Source of the DNA: Trifolium pratense
Taxonomy: Eukaryota > Streptophyta > Magnoliopsida > Fabales > Fabaceae
Length of the DNA: 64,000 nt
Direction: 5' to 3'
Assembly (NCBI RefSeq): GCF_020283565.1
Contig: NC_060063.1
Coordinates: 25,102,777-25,166,776 of the forward strand
Positions 47,519 through 58,718 of the stretch are shown here, piece by piece. Position 1 is the first letter of the stretch; each line of letters opens with the position of its first letter. Made by a program: the position numbers and the translations under genes. Below the pieces are notes generated by a model. The model was given only the letters and a program-made list of their open reading frames with translations. It ran no database searches and had not been told where the DNA came from.

Positions 47519-47804
47519 TTATGTCAGTTTCATATTGACTAAAAATAAACGATAATTCATTCAAATTGATAGAGTACATCGATGCAATACAAATTCGAAG
47601 GCGCTAAAAACAAAAAGGATAAATCAATAAACTCACAGTATCTATGTTAATAGCATAAAACGGCAAATGCATAAGCCTACAAATTTAAATATTGAAGTGT
47701 CCGGAATGTCCATGCCTACGGATATGTAGCGTTGATGACACCAAAGTTGACATTGATCGAATCTGCACTACACCGAACTAATTCTTCAATTTGAAACAAA
47801 TAAA

Positions 47805-47880
47805 CACCGCACAAAGACGGGACAACAAAATACACCGCACAAAGACATGACAACAAAATACACCGCACGAAGACGAAAAA
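47805..47880. repeat. Short tandem repeat, unit about 32 bp, three copies
   Basis: ACACCGCACAAAGACGGGAC, its A-for-G variant and ACACCGCACGAAGACG are separated by AACAAAAT. Confidence 0.8.
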
Positions 47881-49380
47881 TCAAAACAAACAAATATGTG
47901 ATAATCACACTTATTTATTATAACGAAAAAGAAAAACAACTTAGAGGGGTGATTTTAGGTCAAAATGAACATTAAATCATCCTTCTTTGATAAACTAATA
48001 AACTAAGAAGATATCTGGCAAATTATATCTTACTAGTAGTGGTTTCGTAGTTCAAATGTATGCATAATTATAAATTACTAGACACACCATTAAGTAACAA
48101 TGTCTCGCTTATCTGGTGTTAGCATTACACATAATAAAATCACTAGTCAATTGAATTAAAAGTAAAAGCTAATGATAATCGATGTGGTCCCTTATAAGTA
48201 AAAGCTCACGAGTGGTAGTTGGAGTTTCTTGTACTTGTCTGTGGTAAATTATCTATCAATAAATAATCAACCATATAATTGTCCGGAGGTTGAGTTGAAT
48301 CTTAGCTATTCAATTGAAATTTTGAAAGATTATTTTGACAAAAAAGTTTTGAAGATTTTTTATTTTTGAACAAGTTTTGAAGATTTTAAGAGACTATTAG
48401 TAGACGTTTTACAATCAGGATTCTTAACATATGATTTTAATGGATTTCTAACACTGATTTTCAAGATTTCAAAGTATTATACGGATTTTTAAGATTTCTA
48501 ACACAACTTTCGAAATACATCAGGATACATTTCTATATGCTTGTCGAAAGATTGCAGAATCATCGTTTAGTGCTTTGTATATATAGTCATATCTCCGTCG
48601 TTTAGTGCTTTGTATATATAGTCATATTCCCGGCTAGTAATTTGGTGTCGAGTTATATAGCATTCACCGTACAGTACCTTTTTCATAGCAGCTATAGCAT
48701 CCAACGCTAATTGCTCTCATCCAACGTTATATGTATATATATAGCAAGCACAATGTTATTTTACAGAATGCATATCAATTGTCATTCAAAAGAAAATAGA
48801 GGTAATTAAAAAGTTGTAATAGAAAGAATTTGTTAGTAATTTGCTTTGTGTTTAGCGGGAGAAGAAAAAAGTTTTTGGAGAGTATAAACTTTTAAAGGTT
48901 TGACCGAGATTGTTAGATTAATGTTTTATATGTATTTTTTCATTCCACAAAAAAATTCGTCAAAATCTGTATATTTTTGAATACCAAGACACATTTTAAA
49001 TTGAATATCATAAAAGTATTGATTGAATACCACAAAATTTTTTAATCATAAAAAAGTCTTTTAAAATATTTTGAAACTCAATTCAATACACCCCTTATTA
49101 GCTCTAGTTTGTTAGGGGTTGATATTGAGATATTGAAATGGTGAATCTTATGAACACATTCACTTGTCCAAATAACGAAAACAAATTTACTGTTAGTTAC
49201 AGTGTAAACCGTCTAATATTAATGGATCGTTGAGATCATTTTAGTGTATGTGAAATCTAAACTGTTTGATGCGAAATTAGTAGCTGGGATTAATCATTGC
49301 GTAAAACTGTAAGATTTTTTAACCGTAGCAAATCAGAACCCAAAAATTTCTCCACTCACACACCCTAGTCTCTTCTCTCC

Positions 49381-49390
49381 TTATAAGATA
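49381..49390 (+). promoter_or_regulatory. Candidate TATA box of the KCS gene
   Basis: TTATAAGATA lies about 85 bp before the ATG, a usual TATA-to-ATG spacing for a short 5' UTR. Confidence 0.4.
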
Positions 49391-49429
49391 CTTTCTCTAC
49401 CTTTCCAATTCCAAAACTTTCTCCACCAA

Positions 49430-49432
<3 letters not shown>

Positions 49433-49472
<40 letters not shown>
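49433..49472 (+). repeat. (TC)20 microsatellite in the KCS 5' UTR
   Basis: Twenty uninterrupted TC units end two bases before the KCS ATG. Pyrimidine dinucleotide runs are common in plant 5' leaders and can vary between individuals. Confidence 0.95.
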
Positions 49473-49474
<2 letters not shown>

Positions 49475-49476
<2 letters not shown>

Positions 49477-50887
49477 GGAGTTCCTCTCTTTAATTTATGT
49501 AGTTCCAGCATTGTATTTTATTTTTCTAATATGGAAGCTATTTGATCAAAAGAGGGACCAAGAGTGCTACATATTGGATTACCAATGTTACAAGCCAACA
49601 CAAGATAGAATGCTAGGGACAAAGTTATGTGGCAAAATAATCAAAAGAACAGAGGATTTGGGTCTAAATGAGTACAAATTTCTCCTCAAAGCTATTGTAA
49701 GTTGCGGCATTGGCGAACGAACTTACGCGCCAAAAAACGTCATTGAAGGCCGCGAAGCATCCCCAACACTAAACGACGCGATCTCAGAAATGGAAGAGTT
49801 TTTCAACGACAGCATTGCAAAACTCCTCTCTAGATCAGGCATTTCCCCTTCCGAAATCGACATTCTTGTCGTCAACATCTCAATGTTTACCTCTCTTCCC
49901 TCACTATCGTCACTCATCATTAACCGTTACAAAATGAGACACGACGTAAAAGTGTACAATCTCACCGGAATGGGTTGTAGTGCTACTCTTATATCATTAG
50001 ACATTGTTAAAAACATTTTCAAATCACAAAAGAACAAGTTAGCACTTTTGGTCACTTCAGAGTCACTTAGTCCAAATTGGTATCCTGGTAATAATAGATC
50101 AATGATCTTAGCCAATTGTCTTTTTCGTACCGGCGGTTGTGCGATTCTTTTGACAAACAAAAGGTCCTTAAAGAACACAAGTATAATGAAATTGAAGTGT
50201 TTAGTAAGGACGCATCACGGCGCCACAGATGACTCGTATAATTGTTGCCATAAAAAGGAAGATGAGCAGGGCAGGGTTGGTTTTTATTTAGATAAGGCTC
50301 TCCCATTGGTAGCAACAAGAGCTTTTGTTGACAATTTAAGGGAAATTTCACCCAAAATTTTGCCACTAAGGGAATTGCTTAGGTTTCTTGTTGTATCACT
50401 TTTTTTTAAGAAACTTAAGAAGATAGCTAGTTGCTTAGGTTTGTTGCCTACTAAATCATCATTGAATTTTAAAAGTGGTGTTGATCATTTTTGCCTACAC
50501 ACAGGAGGAAAATCAGTGATTGATGGAGTTGGAAAGAGTTTAAATCTAAGTGAATATGATCTTGAACCAGCAAGGATGGCATTACACCGTTTTGGTAACA
50601 CTTCTGCTGGTAGTTTGTGGTATGTGTTAGGATACATGGAAGCAAAAAAGAGACTTAAAAAAGGTGATAAAGTTTTTATGATAAGTTTTGGTGCTGGATT
50701 TAAATGCAATAGTTGTTTGTGGGAAGTAATGAAAGATGTTGGTGAGGCAAATGTTTGGGAAGATTGTATTCATGATTATCCACCTCAATCTTTGGCCAAT
50801 CCTTTCATGGACATGTATGGTTGGATGAATCAAGTTGAGGATACAAACTCTTCTGAATTTCGTAATTTTCTAAGTGAAGAAAGGTGA
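49475..50887 (+). CDS. KCS: 3-Ketoacyl-CoA synthase (KCS12-like), single exon
   Basis: The condensing enzyme of the endoplasmic-reticulum fatty-acid elongase; it joins malonyl-CoA to a long-chain acyl-CoA on the way to very-long-chain fatty acids for waxes, suberin or lipids. It is 470 aa with one hydrophobic N-terminal segment (about residues 4-21) for membrane anchoring. The FAE1/CUT1 domain follows. The catalytic triad is intact: Cys168 in NLTGMGCSA, His342 in CLHTGGKSVID and Asn375 in HRFGNTSAGS. SESLSPNWYPGNNRSM and GAGFKCNSCLWEV are family blocks. Overall wording is closest to the short KCS12/KCS4-type subgroup as I remember it; the exact orthologue is not established. Start is the first ATG after the TC run. 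Confidence 0.95.
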
Positions 50888-52464
50888 TAATTAATGAGTT
50901 TAATGGTTTGGCACTGTCCGTGTAAAGTTATTTCATTTTTTATTGTGAAATAAAATACAAAATTAAGAAAAAAATAATTGAAATAATTAATTTCATTCTT
51001 TATTGTGGAATGAAATAAGTGTAATTTTGTTCTTTTTTACTAGATTTGTTGACAAGAAGGATCAAGGTTGTTGTGCACTAATTTCATTATATATTCTGTA
51101 TTAATAATATTCATTATCCAATAAAAAGTTTGTTTACTTTTGTTTCATCTATTACTAGTGTGTATCATATTTAGGCTGTAAATGTAAGGGGATTTTGCTA
51201 AGCAAAGTTGGTTTAATAAGAATTTTTTTTTTTAACCAAACAAACTTACTGCATTTCATTAATTATCAAAAGTTCAATACATGAAGGAATAATCTCAAAT
51301 CTATGGAGATTAGTCCAAGAATTGGCCACCCTAGCTAAAATGTGAGCAACCGAATTCAATTGTCTCCTGATAAACTTAACTTCAAAGTTTACGCATGATA
51401 AGAATAATTAGGAGAGTTGGTTTAATCATGATAATAACACTCAGTTCTTCTCACAATTGGTGGTTTGTCCTTGAGAAAGGAGAGTTGATTGATATGCATG
51501 ATCATTGAGTTATATTATAGTTACTAATTTGATATGTATGTCATTAGATTTATATATCCTTGCTTAAGTTTTATCTTGGTCCTGACTGAATCTTGATTCT
51601 TGATCATGAGATACTATATAGTAATTTGGAGAAATGTGTTGATGAAATTTTGTGTAATACACTAGGAAAGTTCTTAGGCTTCACATTAATGTATAGTGGC
51701 CTAAGAATGATGACTTATGTATATTTTTGATAGTATGTTTCCAAATTTGTGGTATAGAAATGGGGTGGATTCTAGCATGGGAGAGGCAGGCATGTCTCCT
51801 ACCAATGGGAGACTAAAATACCTGCTGTTGCAGGTTGAACCGGTAATATGATTTTTTATTTATTTATTTTTATATAATTTTAAAATACAATACTTTATTT
51901 AAAAGAAATTTGAAATGAAAAACTTTTAATTTGTCACGTCTTCAACCTCAATCATTTTCTTCCTCACATTGATTTGCAGTTCGCCGGAATTTTATCCAGC
52001 AACGCCACTGAAATCACTTCCCGACTCCAAAACCGACAAACAAATACTCTTTTTTACATGATTTTTCGCGTAGATAATTAATATGAACACAGTTTTAACA
52101 TTAGAGGTCCAGGAATTGAATTCCGAAGAAAGTAGTATCAAGAACAAAAAAATTGAAAACTCTGATTCAGCCACGATCAAGCGAAATTAAACCGATAAAA
52201 AGTTTCATAATACAATCAGAAGCATAAATACATTAAAGCTTAGCTTTAATTTGGCCTAGCCGATCTGAAATTCTTCCTAGCCACTTAGAATCTCAAACTG
52301 ATTGTTACTTGCTTTATTTCCTTACTTATTTCCATGGATTTCAACTTCTAAAAGTGTTTTGAAGCAGTTTGATAAAGGAAATTGAAGGTTTATGAAGATT
52401 CAAGATATTCTTGGAATTTGATGAAAATGGCGAAAAGTGGTGAATTGTATTTTGGAATTAACTT
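50888..52464. other. Intergenic DNA downstream of KCS
   Basis: No gene apart from the LINE fragment 51218-51414. TCTCCTACCAATGGGAGA at about 51,795-51,815 recurs as CTCCCACCAATGGGAGA near 53,990, suggesting two remnants of one repeat. Confidence 0.5.
51218..51414 (-). mobile_element. 5'-truncated LINE end with RNase H-like C terminus, 12-bp target duplication
   Basis: AGTTGGTTTAAT at 51206-51217 and 51415-51426 flanks it. The - strand encodes KFIRRQLNSVAHILARVAN and then INEMQ-stop, the typical end of RNase H-like (RVT_3) domains. The A-rich tail is seen as the T run at about 51223-51233. It is a short, dead-on-arrival insertion. Confidence 0.82.
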
Positions 52465-52625
52465 AATAATTTTTTTTTTTGCTTTATAACCCTCTGGTTC
52501 ATAGGGGAAATGAGCCCTAGTAGTCCAGAGTTCGGCCGCGAGGTAAGTAAAGTCTGGCCAAGAAATTGTTCCACCCAGGAATCGAACTCGGGTTCTCCTA
52601 ATTTAATCATAAACCATATTTAACA
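52465..52625 (-). mobile_element. SINE, family C
   Basis: The - strand reads GAGTTCGATTCCTGGGTGGA (B-box-like), GACTTTACTTACC, GCCGAACTCTGGA, ending with a 10-base or longer A run (T run at 52470-52480). It matches the + strand copy at 36725-36880. The 5' end is not resolved. Confidence 0.65.
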
Positions 52626-52654
52626 ATAAAGATTAGATTCATAATATTACTTTC

Positions 52655-53055
52655 GTGCGAAAGCCAAATAAACATATGAGTATGTATATAACTCAAGTTC
52701 TACGACATGTTGATTTATCAAGGATTACTATTATGAATACCTGTATGACGAATCAATTAGATGAACTAACCGTAGAGTCTCTCGGTAGTGATTTTAAAAC
52801 ACAAAGAGAGATACGGACGACGACCATCCGTTGGCTTGTGGTTCTTCCTCAACCGAGATTCCTTATGCCTTAAACGCTATTCAGATGGGGAGAAGAGACG
52901 ATATGCAGTGGGTCCAATATATTGTGGACCATAGCCTATATCTAGAGAATTTTGTGAAGTCTCTATGTTATGATTGTGAAGCATTTCTCATGGTGTATGT
53001 CAAAAATGATTGTATTTCTGTGAATATGAGAGAATTGAGCTTATATCTAGGATGA
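52655..53055 (+). pseudogene. Unrecognised coding-like remnant
   Basis: Two overlapping frames (52655-52873 and 52831-53055) have less biased amino-acid content than the surrounding noise. The first contains QLDELTVESLGSDFKTQREI and the second GRRDDMQWVQYIVDHSLYLE and KSLCYDCEAFLMVYVKND, then a TGA. The overlap near 52,831-52,870 looks like a frameshifted single gene piece. I do not recognise the family. It could be an exon of a decayed gene. Confidence 0.3.
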
Positions 53056-55781
53056 AGAATTGTAACTAACTTTGAAAGGAAGTTGCAAGTTAGTTATTGG
53101 GGTTCATAATAACTGAATTATAACCCTTAGATGGTGATCATAGATTAGGTTAAACAATGGTGGAAATGGATGATGAGAGATTATGTACTAATTTCCATGA
53201 ATGTAATTCCAATTTGGGAATTAAATTGCAAACTCCTTTTCATTTTCCTTTTTAATGCAAAAATGGATGTATGACAGTAAATGTAATTATTATTGGTGTT
53301 ACATATCTTATAGTTTTTTGGAATTATTGTTTTACTCCCCCGAAGATTTTTTTCACACTTTTTAGTACATTATAAGAGTTTTTATTAAAAAAATTTAATT
53401 TTTTTAAACAAAAGATGAATTAAATATGAATTTTTTAATTATTTCAACATAAATATGTTATAGTTTTCTATTTATGTTTTTTAGTTATAAAAAATCAACT
53501 CCGCTAGTAGTTAGTCCAAATAATAAATAATCTTAAATAGTTTGGTACTAATTAATTGAATGAGGGTTTTGTCGTAAAACTGTTTATCTCACTTCTTGAC
53601 ACACAAGTCTTTCATCATATGTGTTGAAATACAAAAGTAAGTATGTTTTTATCGTCTCCACAGGGACTGATGCGATATTGATACCGTTCAACAATTAATA
53701 TAATTTTAAGTAAAGAGTTCTCAAAGAGGTGTGATTATTGCGTGATGGGTCAAATTGAGCAAACCAAATGAGTTTACAATCATTTAAATCCTTAATTAAA
53801 ACAAAAACCAATATTTTCAGTTAAAACCGAAATTACTGTAGCAAAAAAAAATTAAAATCCGGTCAAAAACATAAACAATTAAAGAATAAACAAGTATACA
53901 ATTAAAGAATTACTGTAGCAACAATTTTCTGGTCTTTCAATCCGGCCGTTAATTGTATTTTCTACACATCCTATGGCTAAAATCCAATCTCCCACCAATG
54001 GGAGATATGACCAGGTCCCCCATGCTACAAGTTAACCAGGAACCTATATTGCCCGTTGGAAATACTTCACACAGTTGCACGCAATAAGTGATCTTGGCCG
54101 TCCAAAATCGATCAAACGGTTTTGATTGATCAATGTGGTTTGAACACGGTTTTAATCTCTACCTTCATTTTTTTATAGGACACGGTCAATCCTTTTAATG
54201 AGTCAATCATTTAGTTATAGCGTCTAATCCTTTTCTAGTTAGTCAATTCCCTCAATATGTTAATGAGTCAATTGACAAGATTACGTGTTTGAAAGAGAAT
54301 ATCTTTTTCTCATTTTAGAAGTATATTTTTGAAAATATATTTTTAGATGAAAAATATATATTTGTTATATGAAGTATACTTTCAGACACATGTGATTTTT
54401 TAAAGGTTTAATTATACATTTGGTCTCACACGTTTATTTTAGATTTCAATTTAGCCCTTTATGTTTAAAAAGTATCAATTTGGTTCCTTAAGTTTCAACC
54501 GTTTGCATTAGTTAGTCATTTCTGTCAGTTTTGTCATATGTGGCAGACGGTGTATAGTTCAACTTGGACACTTCGACACGTGTATAGTTCAAACGGTGTT
54601 AGTGGAAAAACTGACGGAAATGACTAACTTATGCAATAGTGAAAACGTAAGGGATTAAATTGAAATCTAAAATATATGTAAAAGACCAAATATGTAGTTG
54701 CATTTTTTAAAAATATGCAGTGGAACAAGAAGCTTTTGGAAACAAAACATCAATTTACCTGCAAAATTGATCTTAGGATATTCTTGGTTCTTCAAATAAG
54801 TTTTGGGCTACTGTTAGATATTTGGGGGATAGAAATATGTGTATAGAGTTCAAATCCGCTTGCCCTCCATTTATTCCAGTTCCTTTAACAGATATCCCAT
54901 CACATTTCATTTTAATATTTAAATGATTGAGATTTTATTTTTGGTCATGCTAAGTGCTAACTAGTGTTCTGGAGGCATTAGTGTCTCTGGCCCTTAGTTA
55001 AGGATACAAAAAAAAATAAAAATTGAAAATATCACTTTTTACACATTTTAAAAGTTTATTATACAAGTTCTGAGACACTTTTACGATTATTAGCTTCCTT
55101 AACCAGTGTTTTGGGAGTACTATTTAACATTTTTCTTTATTTTTAAATCAATGTATTTTTTTAATTAAAAAACTTGTTTAATTTTTATGAATGCTAAATA
55201 GTGTCACTCCCAATACAGTGTTATCTCATATCAGTCCAACCATAATACCATGCCACCACCTCACCATGTTATAATATCTTTCAATTCAACGGTCGATTTG
55301 TAATACCATTATTTGATAAAAAATTATCAGAGATGTCATATAAAAAGTTTGACACCTTAGTCACATTTGATCCTGACCATTTTAAAAATTAATAAGTAAT
55401 ATGAATATTTATGTGTGTCTAAACACTATACATTTATATTTGTGCCTATGCAAAGATTTCCTCACCTTTGAACCCTTTTTTGTTTTTGCCTTTGCATATG
55501 GTATCCTTCAATATTTTGGATGAGAGATGAGAGAGATATGCAGAGGCAAAGAGATATATTAGATTAAAATGTGAAATAAGGACCAGAGTGGAGATGAATA
55601 ACTCAAGGGAAGTAGCAAAAGGAGAGAGAAAAGAGATTTGTAAAGTTATCAAGGGTGCATGGTAGATCTATGAAACATTATCTATCGAACCGTTAAAATG
55701 ACTTGTTCACGGTGAGAGACCTATGTCACTCACCCACCCTAGGCCAAGCCGTTTATAAGGATTAGATATTCATTTAAATAA
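53056..55781. other. Intergenic DNA with retroelement and MITE remnants
   Basis: GTTTTTATCGTCTCCACAGG near 53,645-53,665 resembles a phrase common in plant LTR retrotransposon remnants. A foldback MITE lies at 54404-54700. Open stretches such as 55446-55652 (-) have no recognisable content. Confidence 0.45.
54404..54700. mobile_element. Foldback MITE
   Basis: The ends GGTTTAATTATACATTTGGTC and GACCAAATATGTAG are inverted. Inner segments TTTCTGTCAGTTTT / AAAACTGACGGAAA pair too. About 297 bp, non-coding. Confidence 0.65.
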
Positions 55782-55957
55782 GGTCATGTTAACTTGTACC
55801 CTAAGGGCACATGTTAAGTTACCTAAAAATAGAAATATATAGCATTTAATGATACAAAAAATTTAATGTTTAGAGAATTGAATACAACACAAGTTCAATA
55901 AATATTTTCCACATTTATCTTCTTAACATGTGCCTTGGGCACAAGTTAACATTCTCC
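55782..55957. mobile_element. Mutator-type MITE with 9-bp target duplication
   Basis: TTTAAATAA at 55773-55781 and 55958-55966 flanks it. Ends ATGTTAACTTGTACCC and GGGCACAAGTTAACAT are inverted. An inner GGGCACATGTTAAG / CTTAACATGTGCC pair makes a second foldback. Related to 39781-39945. Confidence 0.85.
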
Positions 55958-56630
55958 TTTAAATAATAATGTTCTGGTAAAAAACAAGGGGGTTTATATT
56001 ATTGATCAAATGGTGTGATTACACTCAGTTTAATCCCAACAACCCTGGGAGTTTAATAAGTCAGAATTCGATCTTGCAACAAATGAGAGTATGGAGCTAT
56101 TTATAGAGCTTCTAGTCTTCTTCTCCAAGCAAGGGTTCCTAAAAATCCGGTCCTTAGCATCTTCTTCGGTGGTATAGCGTGAAAATAGGGATGAGGACCT
56201 TGGTCTCCAAGTTATGGCAGTTGCGAGAAGTTTATTTCTTCCTTCTTAAGTTAGCGGTTGATACAAGGAAGGAGAAGATATTTACAGAATCCACCCCTCT
56301 TTGGCGTCGCCTTAGAGTTGCAGGTCACGCCCTAGCATCTAATCGCCTATTGGGTTTTTTAGGGTTTGCTTGATTTGGGCTTATAATCCTTTTTACTCTA
56401 ATTGGGCTTACTGGATATTTTCTTAAGCCCATTGCCCAGTCCACAGCCCCCCAAGCACGAGGTCCGAAGGAATGAAGTGCTTGAGAAGGGTTCGAATTTT
56501 CCCTCTAAAACCTGTAGCGCGGGAAGATTTTCATCACGTTCCTCCCCACTTTCTGGCGCACGTTCTTGTACTCCTGGACCGTGTCTATCAACCGCTTTTT
56601 CATTCACTGATACCACGATGGGATATTTTC
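55958..56630 (+). other. Sequence upstream of the three-gene cassette
   Basis: No recognised gene. It is GC-richer than the DNA before it. TATTTATAGAGC near 56,098 is TATA-like, and an open stretch 56179-56373 has no recognised motif. It could be the 5' terminal region or promoter of a mobile element; no direct repeat of it was found downstream. Confidence 0.4.
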
Positions 56631-56640
56631 TCTATAAAAT
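56631..56640 (+). promoter_or_regulatory. TATA box of cassette gene 1
   Basis: TCTATAAAAT lies 66 bp before the ATG at 56707, a normal plant TATA position. Confidence 0.6.
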
Positions 56641-56706
56641 GGAGTGTTTGATAGAATCAACTCGTCACATTCTCACCTGCTCTCTTGAAAGTTTTCCTTC
56701 TGCAGT

Positions 56707-57351
56707 ATGTCTCCTAAAAGCCTTCCCTTTGAATGTGGTCAGTCTCCTGCTTCCCCCGTCATTAAACGACTCCGCCGTATGCTGAACCTGAGTACGGAGG
56801 ACTTAATGGACGATTTTGATGAATTCTCAGAGTTTGTCAAAGAACTTAATGATTATTGCTGGAGGTTGACCAAGGAAGAGAAACGTTTTCTTGATAGTGT
56901 GCTGCGTCTGGAGAAGGAACTGAAGGATAGTGCATCCTTTGTGATCGCTGTGGAAAATGTGAAGGAATGCCACGCCGAAGTCACTGAAGCTGTCGACAGC
57001 CAGATAGAGATTACGAAGGAGACTATGGGTGTGCAAGAGGAGATCTTGGGAATATGCTTCAATGAGGAGCGCAGAGTGGATGATCGTCTGGCGATGCTGA
57101 ATAAGGAGATGAAGCCGCTGGTGAAGAGGAAGAGGGCTCTTCAAGGCGAGATTAGGGATGACATTGCTAAGTTGATTACCCGGCGCCATTCTTTGGTGGA
57201 CCTTCTGGACAAACAAAGCGAACTAAGAGAGGATCTGAAGCCTATTGACGAGAATATGGTGAAGGCGAAGAGGGTGAAACGGGCATTGGAGGAAATGCAC
57301 CGTATCGCCGTTGCCGATGCTGGTGAATTGGGGAGTTCTACCATGCCATGA
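56707..57351 (+). CDS. Cassette gene 1: coiled-coil protein of unknown function, 214 aa
   Basis: An uninterrupted frame from ATG (MSPKSLPFECGQ) to TGA. After a basic N-terminal 25 residues (VIKRLRRMLN), residues about 35-205 are charged and heptad-like (LTKEEKRFLDSVLRLEKELK, REDLKPIDENMVKAKRVKRA), predicting a long coiled coil without membrane or signal segments. No enzyme motif is visible. It has its own TATA box, and a T-rich 3' region separates it from gene 2. Such proteins occur near gypsy-type transposon proteins in plants, but I cannot name the family. It is intact, so it may be expressed. Confidence 0.6.
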   Translation: MSPKSLPFECGQSPASPVIKRLRRMLNLSTEDLMDDFDEFSEFVKELNDYCWRLTKEEKRFLDSVLRLEKELKDSASFVIAVENVKECHAEVTEAVDSQIEITKETMGVQEEILGICFNEERRVDDRLAMLNKEMKPLVKRKRALQGEIRDDIAKLITRRHSLVDLLDKQSELREDLKPIDENMVKAKRVKRALEEMHRIAVADAGELGSSTMP

Positions 57352-57694
57352 AGCCTTTTGTTTGCTCATCTTTCCGTTTTGTGCTTTTCTTTCTAGTATT
57401 TGTAATTTGCTTCCGGATTTTGGGATCTTTGTTATTTTCCTTCTGTTTTCTTTGCTTCCGTTGTATTTCCTTTGTACGAATTTGAATATTTAAGCAATTT
57501 CCTTTCTTTATGTGTTGCTCTTCTGTTCTTTTTAGTACCGCCTCCCTTTGCAGTCTTCCGTAACTAAAATGGGTCAAATTTTGACTTCTGGGAAACGTAA
57601 AAATGGCATTTTTCGAGATAGTCAAAACTTGGTGGTTGCAACCGTCCAAGCATTTATTACTATCGTTAATAACGATGTTAAGGTTAAACACTGA

Positions 57695-57704
57695 GTATAA
57701 ATAT
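57695..57704 (+). promoter_or_regulatory. TATA box of cassette gene 2
   Basis: GTATAAATAT lies 45 bp before the first ATG (57750). The region 57352-57694 between genes 1 and 2 has no coding frame and serves as 3' end plus promoter. Confidence 0.6.
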
Positions 57705-57749
57705 CACCTGCTAAAAACTCGAGTTTTTATCATCTTGTTTTGAATCTTT

Positions 57750-58070
57750 ATGATGGAAAATAATAATGCGAAAAAACCTGTCGCCAGAAATACTCCGCCT
57801 CAGCGGAGGAAGAAAAGAGTTGAGGTTTCAACCTCTAACTCCACTCGCTCCCGAAGGTCTAAGGATGTCAAAAAGGTGGAGGTTATCGTTCTTTCCTCGG
57901 ATACCTCCGATTCTGGTAGTGGTGATGAGGATTACGTTTCGTTTCTAGAGACCTATGTTCCTCCTGAGCTTCGCGCTTCCTCGTCCAGTGAAGAAGAGGG
58001 GTCCCGGGTCACCGTGGAATCCAAGATGACTTTCCCTGAGCCTGTGCAAAAGGATTCGGAGTCTGATTGA
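57750..58070 (+). CDS. Cassette gene 2: small acidic protein, 106 aa
   Basis: The frame starts with two ATGs (57750 and 57753) and ends with TGA. The N-terminal 45 residues are basic (RRKKRVEVSTSN, RSRRSKDVKK), followed by VEVIVLSSDTSDSGSGDEDY, a Ser/Asp acidic stretch. VSFLETYVPPELR and a second Ser/Glu run complete it. The Ser/Asp run resembles the acidic stretch near the N terminus of gene 3, so gene 2 may be an N-terminal relative or fragment of that protein family. No catalytic motif. Function unknown; it could also be a truncated duplicate. Confidence 0.5.
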   Translation: MMENNNAKKPVARNTPPQRRKKRVEVSTSNSTRSRRSKDVKKVEVIVLSSDTSDSGSGDEDYVSFLETYVPPELRASSSSEEEGSRVTVESKMTFPEPVQKDSESD

Positions 58071-58457
58071 TAGGATTTTAGGATTTCTCCATGTAGCCTT
58101 GGTTTCTCTTCGTTGTACTTTCCATTTTCTGCTAATTATAAAGATTTTCCTTTCTTGCCTTGAGTAGAATGCATTACTTTATGTCTTGTCTTTCCTTGAT
58201 TTTTGGCTTTTTCTCGTTTGGCGTTGTTCTGGATATCTTTATTGCGCCCCAAAGGCGACTCAATCTTTTTATCCGGCGGGATAATTAGTCCTGGCGTGAC
58301 CGTTTTATTAAGGGCGCCACTCTACCCGCCTGTAGGCGTCGTATTTAGTTATCTGACGATAAATCTTCTAAGGTTTATTCTCGAGATACGCGCTTTGACA
58401 CGTACGTGATCTGACGATGAACCTTACAACTTCAAATTAACTGTTCGGAATAAAGTC
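58071..58457 (+). other. Spacer and promoter region of cassette gene 3
   Basis: No coding frame accepted. It holds several GGCG-containing motifs and two copies of ATCTGACGAT(A/G)AA near 58,357 and 58,410. TCTGACG also begins each unit of the minisatellite at 61,185-62,296. Confidence 0.5.
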
Positions 58458-58468
58458 TTATAAATAGG
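58458..58468 (+). promoter_or_regulatory. TATA box of cassette gene 3
   Basis: TTATAAATAGG lies 250 bp before the ATG at 58719, so the leader would be about 220 nt. Confidence 0.6.
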
Positions 58469-58718
58469 GGTTTTACTCTTTCTTTTTCCTTTACTTCTTC
58501 TGCAAAATCTTCTACTCCCATTCCGATCCAGTTTACGCTCTCTTCTTCACTCTCTTGATAAAAGTTTTCAACGGTCTCCATTTTAAGACGACTTTTATCT
58601 CCCTGCTTCGAGGTCTTCATCCGTTTCATAAGGTATTTCATTTTATACCTTTCTTCTTTTCGTTAATTAGGACTGTTCTGAGTAGGAACCCTAATTTCTC
58701 TAATTAGGTTTAGAACAA

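Larger units (their letters stand above)
46618..49380. other. Intergenic DNA between KTI12 and KCS
   Basis: No gene recognised. It contains a short GCC repeat with GC-rich sequence near 46,890-46,935 and a SINE (47392-47518). Three short repeats of ACACCGCACAAAGACG at about 47,805-47,880 and a 2x repeat of TCGTTTAGTGCTTTGTATAT near 48,549-48,625 are also present. The last few hundred bases are likely KCS promoter. Confidence 0.55.
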
